30,731 bases of DNA, taken from positions 1 to 30,731 of the forward strand of contig DAOSZN010000026.1 of NCBI GenBank assembly GCA_035593725.1, written 5' to 3'. The DNA comes from UBA4971 sp029551185. GTDB lineage: Bacteria > Bacillota > SHA-98 > UBA4971. Both the position numbers and the translations under genes were made by a program. Of this stretch, positions 7,682-15,956 are shown piece by piece; position 1 is the stretch's first letter, and every line of letters starts with the position of its first letter. The notes under the pieces are model-generated. The model was not told the DNA's origin, searched no databases, and saw only the letters and a list, made by a program, of their open reading frames with translations.

Positions 7682-8485
7682 ATGCCGGAAGATATTCGCT
7701 TGGTAGTAACGGATTTGGATGATACCTTGCTGAGTCCCAAAAAGGAAATCAGTGATGAGGCGGTTAAGAAAATTGGGGTACTAAAAAACCACGGAATTCA
7801 CTTTACCTTCATTACTGGAAGGCCACCCTACGCCGTGGAACGCTTTGCTAGACGAGTTGGTCTAAACGCCCCCATGGTCTGTTGTAACGGTGCCATGTTG
7901 GTAAGTGATGGGCAAATTCTAGAACAAGATTCTTTTGCCTTGGCCCCTCTTAAGGATTTGATGGAAGAAATGGCTAACCTTGGCATGACAGTGCTGCTTT
8001 TTGATGGAGAAACAGAATATATTCTGGTGAAAACCGATTGGGCAAAGGGCCGAGAAATCCCTATTTGGCCAGGAGGACAGGAAAGATGGGAAAACGGCCA
8101 AGCCGTTAAGATCGCTGTTATGGCTGGAAATAAGACTGAGGAATTCAGTAGGTTCGTACCGGAACTGCAGACTTTAGATAAGGACTATTCTATCTTTCTC
8201 TATGGGCAAACGGGGTGCGAAATCGTGGCCAAAGGAGTCAATAAAGCCACTGGACTTAAGAATCTGTCTCGCCTGATGAAGATCGACCTCAAAAATATAC
8301 TGGCTGTTGGTGATAACGAAAACGATATGGAGATGTTAAAAACTGCTGGAATTGGAGCAGCAGTGGGAAACGCGGTTAATGGCACGAAAGCTGTGGCAGA
8401 TTATGTGTGTCAAGGAAGCTATACCACAGGTGTCCTGGAGGCTATCGATCGATTTGTTCTCGGATGCATGACCAAAGCGCAATAG
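7682..8485 (+). CDS. HAD-superfamily phosphatase, Cof type
   Basis: 267 aa from ATG 7682, which has an AAAGGTGG site at proper spacing. Upstream TTG 7658 and GTG 7670 are alternatives. All four HAD motifs are visible: DLDDT at residues 11-15 (nucleophile and acid Asp), FITGRP (motif II Thr), a later Lys, and GDNENDMEML at 210-219 (metal Asp). The Cof (HAD-IIB) cap domain sits between motifs II and III. These enzymes dephosphorylate sugar phosphates or similar metabolites in the cytoplasm. The isomerase gene follows after 16 bp. It lies directly behind the intron relic and probably belonged to the upstream operon. Its own promoter was not identified. Confidence 0.92.
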   Translation: MPEDIRLVVTDLDDTLLSPKKEISDEAVKKIGVLKNHGIHFTFITGRPPYAVERFARRVGLNAPMVCCNGAMLVSDGQILEQDSFALAPLKDLMEEMANLGMTVLLFDGETEYILVKTDWAKGREIPIWPGGQERWENGQAVKIAVMAGNKTEEFSRFVPELQTLDKDYSIFLYGQTGCEIVAKGVNKATGLKNLSRLMKIDLKNILAVGDNENDMEMLKTAGIGAAVGNAVNGTKAVADYVCQGSYTTGVLEAIDRFVLGCMTKAQ

Positions 8486-8501
8486 GGAGGTAAAGTCGAC
8501 T

Positions 8502-9386
8502 TTGGATATTGTAACCGCTACCAATATTCTTTACGAACGCTCTGACGGCAGCCGGATCCCTATGGATGAAAGCATCAGAGCCTGTGCCGCTGCAGGTTAT
8601 AAACTGTTGGATTTTGGTTTTGTAGAGCTGGCACTCCAATCAGAGCCCTTTCACAGCCCAAGCTGGGAAAGGGAGATAGAAGGGTACGCTCGCTTGGCCC
8701 AAGAGTTGGGGCTGCGCTTTGTTCAAGCTCATGCAACGATCTTTGATTTTTGCGATCCGGGATTCGAGTACGAACAGGAGTTGGAGCTATTTAAGCGCAG
8801 TATACAGGGTGCGAAGATCCTTGGTATTCCCTGGGTTGTGGCTCATCCCTCTACCGGAGTAAAAAACGGTGCAATGCGTCCTGGCACTCACGAAGAAAAC
8901 GTGGCTTTTTTCCGCGAAATGGCTGCCTTTGCCGCGGAATACGGTGTGGGTATCGCCATTGAAAACATGTGGCGAACAACTCCGGAAGGGGTGCGGCGGT
9001 ACGCTATCGAGGCGGAAGAGCTGCTGCGTCTGATAGAGGATGTGGATTGTGAAAACGTGGGAGCCTGCTGGGATGTGATACACGCAAGCTTGGAGGGTCT
9101 TAACCAAGGCGAAGCCATTCGCCTTTTGGGTAAACATCTAAAAGCTACCCACATCTCGGATGAAACCGGAGCAAATAATTTTCATATTTTGCCCTATAAC
9201 GGGTTCGTGGATTGGGAAGAAGTGCTGCAAGCTTTAGCCGACATTGACTACAGTGGTCCCTTCGCCTTTGAGATCCAGCACTATTTGCCTAATATTCCTA
9301 TGCAGTTAGTACCTACTGCCCTAGAATTATCGGTACAGGTAGGACGCTATATGATTGAAGTCCTGCAGAAATATAGAACGAATTAA
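8502..9386 (+). CDS. Sugar phosphate isomerase/epimerase (TIM barrel)
   Basis: 294 aa. The start is TTG, chosen because GGGAGG lies 11 bases upstream and no better in-frame start exists. It is an AP-endonuclease-2/xylose-isomerase-like TIM barrel. Likely metal ligands are visible in order: the Glu of GIAIENMW (about residue 153), the Asp of CWDVIHA, the His of KATHISDE and the Glu of FAFEIQHY near the C-terminus. Members isomerise or epimerise sugars and polyols, for example the IolE and KduI-linked groups. With the HAD phosphatase and the nucleoside hydrolase it fits processing of an imported glycoside. The exact substrate is unknown. Confidence 0.9.
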   Translation: MDIVTATNILYERSDGSRIPMDESIRACAAAGYKLLDFGFVELALQSEPFHSPSWEREIEGYARLAQELGLRFVQAHATIFDFCDPGFEYEQELELFKRSIQGAKILGIPWVVAHPSTGVKNGAMRPGTHEENVAFFREMAAFAAEYGVGIAIENMWRTTPEGVRRYAIEAEELLRLIEDVDCENVGACWDVIHASLEGLNQGEAIRLLGKHLKATHISDETGANNFHILPYNGFVDWEEVLQALADIDYSGPFAFEIQHYLPNIPMQLVPTALELSVQVGRYMIEVLQKYRTN

Positions 9387-9447
9387 TAGACTCTCTTCCT
9401 CCCACTGCTTTAGCTGTTCTGCCGGGTATGGAAGTTTTCCCCCACCT

Positions 9448-9835
9448 CTATAGCGGTTTTTGTTTTGAATTCATCGAAGGTTGCGTGCATCTTTGCTTTT
9501 GGACGTTGTCAGCAAAGGAGAGATTGGCAGCATTGCGAAACAAGGTCTCTAGATCGGCAGTGTTCAGACCATAGAAGGTATCTAATTCGCAAAACTCCTT
9601 CGTTAATGTTGTATTCGATATAGTGCGGTTATCGGTATTCACCGTGATGGACAACCGCTTCTTCATAAACATCTGAAATGGATAGTCCTCATATTTAACT
9701 GCTGCTGACAGCAGATGCGAGTCAATTTCATAGGTTGATTACGCAGAACACAAAGAATCACGCCATATGCCACCCCGAATTGCTCCTTGCCTGATTCTAA
9801 CCCCTACTGTACGCTGTCGATAACGGAGTCTAAGG
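9448..9835 (-). pseudogene. add: Adenosine deaminase, C-terminal remnant
   Basis: On the minus strand 9448-9672 encodes LSITVNTDNRTISNTTLTKEF, the highly conserved Asn-Thr-Asp C-terminal motif of adenosine deaminase, followed by a helical tail. Upstream, in other frames, GLESGKEQFGVAYGVILCVL matches the preceding strand of the barrel. Frameshifts and stops separate the pieces and the N-terminal half with the metal-binding HxH is absent. The intact enzyme converts adenosine to inosine, a substrate for a nucleoside hydrolase, so the remnant supports a former purine-nucleoside pathway here. Confidence 0.82.
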
Positions 9836-9889
9836 TGTCCGCCAGTAGGTTACCACATCATACCAACGACGCCAACCCTCGGAAGGGAA

Positions 9890-10091
9890 AATGACGTCAG
9901 TACCGAATGTATTAACAGAAGGGTTTGCAGTCGTTATTGTTAGTTGTCGACCTCCGGTAGTGCAAAAACCCCGGGAGGTCGACAACTAAGTGAATCAGCT
10001 CATTTTCTTTCTAGCTGGGCTTGAGGAATGGCGATGTATTAAGAATATTGAGAATATAATATGGCCAAAATCTGCATTGCAGCTAAAACGG
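9890..10091 (+). promoter_or_regulatory. CRISPR leader of array 2
   Basis: An A/T-rich, non-coding stretch lies directly upstream of the first repeat of array 2, with ATATAATATGG near 10053. Its last 25 bases are identical to the start of the window. It contains the long palindrome annotated separately. Leaders carry the array promoter and the integration signals for new spacers. The left limit is approximate. Confidence 0.7.
9940..9989 (+). repeat. 16-bp perfect inverted repeat in leader
   Basis: Arms 9940-9955 and 9974-9989 (core GTTGTCGACCTCC / GGAGGTCGACAAC) are perfectly complementary around an 18-base loop holding GTGCAAAAACCCC. I recall similar GTCGAC palindromes in leaders of other Cas6-linked arrays, but cannot verify that here. 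It could be a protein-binding site for adaptation or transcription. Confidence 0.9.
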
Positions 10092-10318
10092 GTTTATAGA
10101 CTACCTATAAGGGATGGAAACTGGTGCAAGGCAAGCCAACCAAGGCCAAGCCCAATAGTTTATAGACTACCTATAAGGGATGGAAACTCTCAAGCGATCG
10201 TCCATTAGTGGCGCTATTGCGTCGTTTATAGACTACCTATAAGGGATGGAAACACGTGACAGACCTGTATCAGCAACTGACATATATAGTTTATAGACTA
10301 CCTATAAGGGATGGAAAC
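10092..10318 (+). CRISPR. CRISPR array 2, 4 repeats and 3 spacers
   Basis: The same 30-base repeat as array 1, with no variation, starts at 10092, 10158, 10224 and 10289. Its spacers (10122-10157, 10188-10223, 10254-10288) are 36, 36 and 35 bases and are not found in array 1. It has the same orientation, and both its flanks (25 bases left, 93 bases right) are copies of those of array 1. Confidence 0.97.
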
Positions 10319-10760
10319 CGCCTAGCGCAGCCCCATATTCTCCGTCCCCCGCCTCGTAGACACTTCATCCACCAGGAGAAGTCCGGGACTCGCCATGAAA
10401 GCTTGTCCGATTGCCGGCATCTGCTGTTCTCCTCCGCTGAGGGTCTTGAATACCCGACGCCTGCAGTGATCCAGGATGGGGAAGAGCACATACACTTCCT
10501 TCATGGACTTTTCGATTCTCTGTCTGTACGTGCGGAAGTATGCCCTGATTGCAAGGTTCTCCTCGACCGTAAGGTCAGGGAAGACCCTTCGTCCTTCAGG
10601 CGCCATAGCCAGCCCGCGGACTGGCCATTTCCATGCCGGCAACCGTCCGATGTCTTCCCCGTCACTCAGGATCGTCCCTTGGACAGTCCCATGAGGGTAC
10701 GAAGGAGCGTAGTCTTGCCTGCTCCGTTCGGGCCTACGATCCCGAAGAAGGAACGTCTCC
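10319..10760 (-). pseudogene. livF: LivF-like ABC ATPase relic
   Basis: Minus-strand frames give almost a whole branched-chain amino-acid transporter ATPase: FGIVGPNGAGKTTLLRTLMG (Walker A, about 10690-10755) in one frame, then LAMAPEGRRVFPDLTVEENL and the signature LSGGEQQM in another, then MASPGLLLVDE (Walker B). A frameshift near 10685 separates Walker A from the rest. After Walker B the usual DEPS continuation is lost and the frame stops at the array. Part of it (10319-10411) is the direct repeat shared with array 1. Confidence 0.85.
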
Positions 10761-10826
10761 ACAACGCTTAAGATAAGGGATACGACGTGGAATCGATCAT
10801 GCCGCTTCTCGGTGGGAGGGGGCGGT

Positions 10827-10910
10827 TTAGCTAAGGCCTTTAGGCCTGAGCTGCAAGATCAGCACACGGACGATCACTGCGATGGCCCCGACTGTCTGCA
10901 TAGTTTCCAT
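10827..10910 (-). pseudogene. C-terminal tail of an EamA exporter
   Basis: The minus strand reads METMQTVGAIAVIVRVLILQL and stops at 10827, the terminal helix of an EamA/DMT protein. The stretch 10880-10910 is nearly identical to 1273-1303 inside the other EamA relic. Together the two relics suggest one former gene split by rearrangement, or two paralogues. Confidence 0.65.
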
Positions 10911-11179
10911 AGGGCGATGGCAAGAAATCCGGCGAAGCAATTACAAAAACGGCAGACATAGGGGGATAAGAATACCAAATATGTGCTGTGCCGTGAGAGG
11001 GCCTCACCCAAACTTTTACCTGTCCCCTTGGATTCGCTTACTGACACGCTTGATTATAGCATCAACTATCATATGCTATCGCCATCTACGAGTCTTGATA
11101 CCATATTTGATTGGAACTCAACCCCATGGTAAGCAAAGAGCTTTCACGGCTTCCCATGAATAGCTCGCTCTCAATGGCT
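10911..11179. other. Gap upstream of EamA tail
   Basis: No gene recognised on either strand. An inverted repeat ATAGCAT (11056-11062) / ATGCTAT (11073-11079) with a 10-base loop is present. A minus-strand frame containing IRKAIESELFMGSRESSL near 11100-11170 is short and unassigned. Its position between a relic and an intact operon suggests decayed DNA. Confidence 0.3.
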
Positions 11180-12469
11180 TTACGAATCACGCCCTGCTAT
11201 AGATACGCCTTCTATCAGACAGTAAGGTAAAATCACCCGGCCAAGGTCCTTGGTTTCCTTGCTCACAGCCAACAGATTCGATTTCAAGTGAGTAAACACG
11301 TTCAAAGAAAACATGCAATTTTTCACACGCCCGACCTTCTTGCCATCTACCACGAGATACCCGAGGGCAATGTTTCCGGTGACTGTCCCTGTATAAGGAT
11401 TGCCTGCCCATGCACCCATGGTCTGGTCGATAACAATTCCTTTTTTCATTCCCTTCAAAAGGTCCTCCCAGGGAGTTTCGCCCGGTGATACGAGAAGGTT
11501 GTTCGGGCTTGCGCCTGCAGGCGAGCCGGTGCCAATAGGCTGCCTTCCAAGCCTGTGTGCGGATTCAAGGTCCAGGAGATATTCTCTCAGCACACCGTTT
11601 TCAATCAAAGGCGTTCTCCGGCATACAACACCTTGGTTATCATAGAGTTGGGTTCCGAGGCCTCCGTCAAGGGTCCCATCTTCTATCAGCGAAAAGGACG
11701 GTGCAAAGACTTGTTCGCCAAGCCTATCCTTTAAGGGACTGATTCCCCTCATAACAGTTCGTCCGTCCAGGCAAGCCATAATCGGCGCTATAACGTCAGA
11801 GAAACCCATGGGAGTGAAAGCGACATCATAGACCCCGGGTTCAACAGACACGTTGTTGCGGCCAAGATCAAAATCTTCTTTAAGTTTCATCTTTATCTTC
11901 GCCAGGTCGTATTCCAGAGCAGTGGATATGTCCCAATCCCAGGAACTAAGTAGGTTTTTTCCTTCCACAAATTCAAACCCGGCTGAAATGACGAAAGCAG
12001 TCTTCTCAAGATGCGCATCAAGCCCATGGGTATTGCTAATGCCCTTTTGCGTGACGCTTTTCTGAATGTTAACTGATCCATTTATGGAAGGATCCAACGA
12101 CTTGATAAAGCCTGCAAGTTCATCGCCTAAAGAGATCATCTGATTAACGTTGAGGTTCTGAACATCCCGGTGGAAAACTTTGGGGTCAGCATGGGGCTCA
12201 GGCGCAGGGAAACCGTAACTTACCGCTGAACCGTATTCCGCTACATCCAGCGCATTTTCCAGGAGCTCATCTTCGCCCCCTATCCGCGTGGAATTGGCTA
12301 TGCCAAGCTTACCTGCTTTGATAACCTGTAAGTTCATGTTCAACGATTCGGTGTTCTTTATTGTCTTCAGCCTGTTGAAGTCAAAAGAAACCGACGTGTC
12401 CTTGGTTTCTGATGTAATTATTGTGGCGTCGCATCCTCTGGAAACAGCATCGTCTATGAGTTTTCTCAT
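11180..12469 (-). CDS. pmbA: TldE/PmbA-family subunit (pair 1)
   Basis: 429 aa. It is the catalytically inactive partner of TldD: same overall fold, no HExxGH motif. Family segments include FDFNRLKTIKNTESL near the N-terminus, FTPMGFSDVIAPIMACLDG in the middle, and GTGSPAGASPNNLLVSPGE and WAGNPYTGTVTGNIALG towards the C-terminus. TldD/TldE heterodimers are cytoplasmic zinc proteases that trim unfolded or small peptides; in Escherichia coli they mature microcin B17 and degrade CcdA. The ATG overlaps the tldD stop by four bases (ATGA), so the two are translationally coupled. Confidence 0.93.
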   Translation of the reverse strand: MRKLIDDAVSRGCDATIITSETKDTSVSFDFNRLKTIKNTESLNMNLQVIKAGKLGIANSTRIGGEDELLENALDVAEYGSAVSYGFPAPEPHADPKVFHRDVQNLNVNQMISLGDELAGFIKSLDPSINGSVNIQKSVTQKGISNTHGLDAHLEKTAFVISAGFEFVEGKNLLSSWDWDISTALEYDLAKIKMKLKEDFDLGRNNVSVEPGVYDVAFTPMGFSDVIAPIMACLDGRTVMRGISPLKDRLGEQVFAPSFSLIEDGTLDGGLGTQLYDNQGVVCRRTPLIENGVLREYLLDLESAHRLGRQPIGTGSPAGASPNNLLVSPGETPWEDLLKGMKKGIVIDQTMGAWAGNPYTGTVTGNIALGYLVVDGKKVGRVKNCMFSLNVFTHLKSNLLAVSKETKDLGRVILPYCLIEGVSIAGRDS

Positions 12470-13854
12470 TTCTCTTCACCTCCGATAACCACCTTCTGAA
12501 TGCGTATGTGGGGGGAGCCTTGGGCTACCGGCAGAGGACTCTGTCCGGCCTTGCCGCAACCGCCCGGGGTATTTTTGAACTCAAAGTCGCATCCTATCAT
12601 GTCGATATTCCTGAGGGTGTCGAATACGTTTCCGGTAAGGTTCACGTCGCGAACCATCTCAGCGATAGCGCCGTTCCTTATCATGTAGGCCCGCGACGGT
12701 GCGAAAGTGAACATTTCTCCGTTTGTCTGGCCTCCGTAACCTCCCTTAACGTATACGCCCAGCGAGATCCCTTGTAGCATTTCGTCAAAGGTATGTTTCC
12801 CCGGGGCAATGCATGTTGTGCGCATCCTTACAATAGGAGGAAACCTGTAGTTGAGTGCACGGGCATTTCCGGTGACAGACTCGTTCATCTTGGTCGCGCT
12901 TTCTCTGGAATGAAGATGGCCGACTACAATACCGCCTTCAATAAGGTAGGTTTTCTGCATTGGCACCCCTTCGTCGTCGTACTTTGACTCGCCGCGGTTA
13001 GGCCCTTCTACTCCGCTGTCGTATATGTCCAGTTCATCTGAACCATACCTGGTTCCAATCTTGAGAAGTTCTTTCATCCTCTCGTCTTCATCGAGATCAT
13101 CAGACTCACTCAAATGTCCGAAAGCCTCATGGACAAAAAGGCCTGCCATATCAGGGTCGAGAACCACTGTGTATTGCCCTGCCTGAACAACAGGTGCGTA
13201 AAGCATGTCACTTGCAGCCCTGGCTGCTTCCTTTATCTCGTTTTCGAGTCCTAATGCCACACCATAATCCCGGTTTGACCCGAATTTCGCCGATTCTTGG
13301 ACAGTGAGCCTGTCCCGGGTAGCGATAGCGGTCAGACTGCCCCCCAAATCCATCTTCTCTTGGTACACATATGTACCATCCGAATTGGCAAAATGCAGAT
13401 GGGTGTGCCTATCCATGTAGTACACTGACGAAGATGTAATTTCAGGTGAACCGAGGATCAGCTTGTTGTAACCTTCGAGGAGCTCTATCTTGTCCTTAAG
13501 GGGTACAGCGAAAGCTTCTTTTTTGAAGTCCCCCTGAACGTAATCTTCAACCGGGTCTACCGGGTAGAGACGGATGTCCTTGTTTAGCCTGTCGCCTAAG
13601 ATTCTTGCCTGAGCACATGCCTCCTCCACTTTCTTCGCGACGTCATCAAGACGATTGAATGAAACGAATCCCCAGGCGCCTTTATAAAGCACCCTTACAT
13701 TTCCGCCTACCGAAATGTTTTGCGAGACCAGTTCTATATCGTGCCCCCTGAAGCGGACTGTAGTCTCTTCTGTCTCCTCTATTCGAATCTCACAATATTC
13801 TGCAGTGGAATTCTTAAGCCCTCTACTCATAAGATCCCTCATATCTCGTTGCAC
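12466..13854 (-). CDS. tldD: TldD metalloprotease (pair 1)
   Basis: 462 aa, close to the usual length. The GTG start at 13854 follows AGGAGG with 10-base spacing. The zinc site is complete: HEAFGH at residues 242-247 and the Cys of PGGCGKAGQ near the C-terminus. ESVTGNARALNYRFPPIVRM and FAPSRAYMIRNGAI are conserved substrate-cleft segments. It forms the active subunit of the protease with the downstream TldE. It is more similar in architecture than in detailed sequence to the second TldD at 18979, so they are not a recent duplication. Confidence 0.95.
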   Translation of the reverse strand: MQRDMRDLMSRGLKNSTAEYCEIRIEETEETTVRFRGHDIELVSQNISVGGNVRVLYKGAWGFVSFNRLDDVAKKVEEACAQARILGDRLNKDIRLYPVDPVEDYVQGDFKKEAFAVPLKDKIELLEGYNKLILGSPEITSSSVYYMDRHTHLHFANSDGTYVYQEKMDLGGSLTAIATRDRLTVQESAKFGSNRDYGVALGLENEIKEAARAASDMLYAPVVQAGQYTVVLDPDMAGLFVHEAFGHLSESDDLDEDERMKELLKIGTRYGSDELDIYDSGVEGPNRGESKYDDEGVPMQKTYLIEGGIVVGHLHSRESATKMNESVTGNARALNYRFPPIVRMRTTCIAPGKHTFDEMLQGISLGVYVKGGYGGQTNGEMFTFAPSRAYMIRNGAIAEMVRDVNLTGNVFDTLRNIDMIGCDFEFKNTPGGCGKAGQSPLPVAQGSPHIRIQKVVIGGEEK

Positions 13855-13895
13855 TGTGAGATTTCCTCCTTTCTATGAAATCGCTTGAGACAGTT

Positions 13896-13924
13896 AATTT
13901 ACTGCATTGGGTGAAAGTCATCAA
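13896..13924 (-). promoter_or_regulatory. Probable sigma-A promoter for tldD pair 1
   Basis: On the minus strand TTGATG (13924-13919) and TAAATT (13901-13896) are separated by 17 bp, about 42 bp upstream of the GTG start. Confidence 0.55.
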
Positions 13925-14416
13925 TAATGAGCTTAAAGCAATTGAATCCATAATTTAGTATATTAACACATATATTGAGTATTTACTAGACTTGCAGGCC
14001 TATACCTTTTGCGACCCGCGAAGTTTACCGGGAACCGCGTCTTATATCCCCATAGCTGAGTTCGACCGAGACTGCAGGAAAGCGGGTCGTTGGGGGCACC
14101 AGTACCTTAGAGATATTGGCAGGGGCTTGTGGTCTTGGCAAGATGTCGTCAGACGTTCCAGACTTGTGAGCCGATTAGGCATAGGAAAGAGGGCTGCTCT
14201 TTCTTACTTGAAAATGAGCTCACGCGATGTCATTGCCTCCTCTTGCAGGAACAATTTGCCTTCTGTCGAATTACTCCCTATCTAAGGTTAACCTCCGTAA
14301 ATTCTTCCGGTTGAAGGCTTCTTGACTGTTGCATCTGTGAATTCAGCAGCAAGGAAGGATCCTCAGCCGATTTCTCATATATGGATATATGGATTTAAGG
14401 GGGGGGACTGTTGTAG
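13925..14416. other. Spacer between tldD and dual-OB gene
   Basis: About 490 bp without a recognised gene. The first 60 bp are very A/T-rich. A plus-strand frame of 97 codons (13992-14285) starts with TTG, has no ribosome site, is rich in Arg, Ser and Cys, and resembles nothing I know. Overlapping frames of similar size on the same strand suggest decayed sequence rather than a gene. The last 40 bp (TATATGGATATATGG, then a run of eight G) may hold promoter and ribosome site for the next gene. Confidence 0.4.
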
Positions 14417-15163
14417 TTGCGAACGAGTATCGTGATAACCGATGTCACTAGAATGCGCCGGCCCAATGTCTGCATAGCCGGTTATACTGGTTACCCATCG
14501 TTCCTAGAGTGTGTCAGGCCTGTCTTTCTCTCCGGCCCTATACACGAAAACCGGCTATATTATCGTGGTACAGCCGTAATTCGCCCCTTTGCCCAAGTGG
14601 AACTTGAATTTCTTGAGAAAGCGCATGAAATACCTCCGCACACTGAAGACTACATGATTGACAGCGCTGTTCTGCCGTCAGGGAATGCATTGCTTTCACG
14701 TGAAGAGCGACTGACTTTGTTGCAGACATTAGACGATGAGTGTGTGGAGAAGATTTTCGGCGCCACCCTTCAACGGGATCACGGATTCTACGTAAAATCT
14801 GGAGAAGGATCCCGATCGCTGGGAACAATAAGGCCAAAGCAGGTTTACAACGTTTTTTGCGGAGAGTCTCCTAGCGGGAGACCCGATTATCGCATTCGGT
14901 TCAGTAATGGACAGCATCTGTATCGGCTAAAAGTGACAGATTTGACTTTTCAGTACTACGTTGACAGGCAGAAGCAGGTGAAGCCTTCTGAACAAGTATC
15001 TGAAGAGGTATCCGCCGTCTTGAGATCCGCGGGTAGTGTATTCTTTAGGATTGGCCTTGCGAGAGGCTGGGATAAATACCCGGATAGATGTTATCTTCAG
15101 ATTACAGGCATATATACATTCCCTGACTATCTCGATGGAAAGTGTTTTGCAGATTTCGCTTAA
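14417..15163 (+). CDS. Dual OB-domain (DuOB-like) protein
   Basis: 248 aa. The TTG start follows a run of G about 13 bases upstream; GTG at 14432 is an alternative. The N-terminal pattern IVITDVTRM..PNVCIAGY..ECVRPVF, followed by IRPFAQVELEFLEKA and PPHTEDYM, matches what I recall of the dual OB-fold domain found in bacterial conflict-system neighbourhoods. OB folds bind nucleic acid, so a recognition role is plausible but inferred. The C-terminal part (RIRFSNGQHLYRLKVTDL and VFFRIGLARGWDKYPDRCYL) appears to be the second beta-rich domain. It is followed after 71 bp by two DUF488 genes on the same strand, an arrangement that supports the assignment. No catalytic motif is visible. Confidence 0.7.
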   Translation: MRTSIVITDVTRMRRPNVCIAGYTGYPSFLECVRPVFLSGPIHENRLYYRGTAVIRPFAQVELEFLEKAHEIPPHTEDYMIDSAVLPSGNALLSREERLTLLQTLDDECVEKIFGATLQRDHGFYVKSGEGSRSLGTIRPKQVYNVFCGESPSGRPDYRIRFSNGQHLYRLKVTDLTFQYYVDRQKQVKPSEQVSEEVSAVLRSAGSVFFRIGLARGWDKYPDRCYLQITGIYTFPDYLDGKCFADFA

Positions 15164-15234
15164 TATGCTTTTAGGGTAGAATGTCTAGGGTTAGATTGAA
15201 TCATACGAGATTGGATTCTCTTAATGGTAAGTGA

Positions 15235-15939
15235 GTGAGGCAAGTGCAACCGATTCCTGAAACCGGCCGTGTGCAGAAAACGGCTCAGAAAAAAGAGCTG
15301 ATAATCTATACAATCGGACATAGTAATCTTTCCATAGACCGCCTAATTGAACTCTTGAAGTCCAGTGCAATTGAGACGGTAATAGATATTAGGACTAGGC
15401 CGTTTAGCTCATACGTACCGCATTTTAACAGGCCGAACTTAGAACGCACCCTGAGAAAAGAGGGTATAGAGTATGTTTTCATGGGAGATACCCTTGGCGG
15501 GTATCCCAAAGATTCAGACTGTTATGTCTGTGATTCTGACAGGAAGAAAAGGACGCCTGACTACAATGTTATGGCGGGCAAGGACTGGTTCAAAGAGGGG
15601 CTGAAGGCAGCAATTGAGATTGGACGGCACAAGAAAGTTGTTCTGATGTGTAGTGAGGAGGATCCAAACAAATGCCACCGGCACCACCTTATAAGCCAAT
15701 CATTAGCTGCAGAGGGCGTCAAAGTCATTCATATCAGGGCAAACGGAAACTTGGAAAACCCCGAGTTTGGCCTTAATTACACAGATGATCGTCAAATGAA
15801 AGATGTGGACAAGGTTGAAGTCGCTAAACGACCTTATGGGGCTGGAGACCTACTCAACAGCGGGAACGGGGATGGTCACCTTGTCGATGATTCAGGATTG
15901 TATAAAAAGAAGAAATGCGAGCAACTTTCTCTGTTCTAG
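15235..15939 (+). CDS. DUF488 protein with C-terminal clamp-binding motif
   Basis: 234 aa, GTG start with only a weak ribosome site; GTG 15244 is an alternative. Signatures of DUF488 are YTIGHSNLSIDRLIELL at about residues 23-39, VIDIRTRPFSSY, and the Cys/His cluster CSEEDPNKCHRHH at 139-151. The family is of unknown biochemical function; the conserved Cys-Glu-Pro-Cys-His-Arg pattern suggests metal or catalytic chemistry on nucleic acid, as inference. Beyond the domain is a low-complexity, charged tail of about 50 residues. It ends in QLSLF, the canonical pentapeptide that binds the bacterial DNA sliding clamp. The next gene, also DUF488, starts 17 bp later. Confidence 0.9.
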   Translation: MRQVQPIPETGRVQKTAQKKELIIYTIGHSNLSIDRLIELLKSSAIETVIDIRTRPFSSYVPHFNRPNLERTLRKEGIEYVFMGDTLGGYPKDSDCYVCDSDRKKRTPDYNVMAGKDWFKEGLKAAIEIGRHKKVVLMCSEEDPNKCHRHHLISQSLAAEGVKVIHIRANGNLENPEFGLNYTDDRQMKDVDKVEVAKRPYGAGDLLNSGNGDGHLVDDSGLYKKKKCEQLSLF

Positions 15940-15956
15940 ATGGAGGATTTTAGCAT

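Noticed and set aside
1..10411. Composite transposon bounded by the arrays
   Set aside because: No transposase, no terminal inverted repeats and no target-site duplication were seen; the direct repeats are CRISPR units.
9990..10771. Open frames at 9990-10208 and 10256-10771
   Set aside because: They read through the leader, the array 2 repeats and the antisense of the livF relic, with no codon or family signal.
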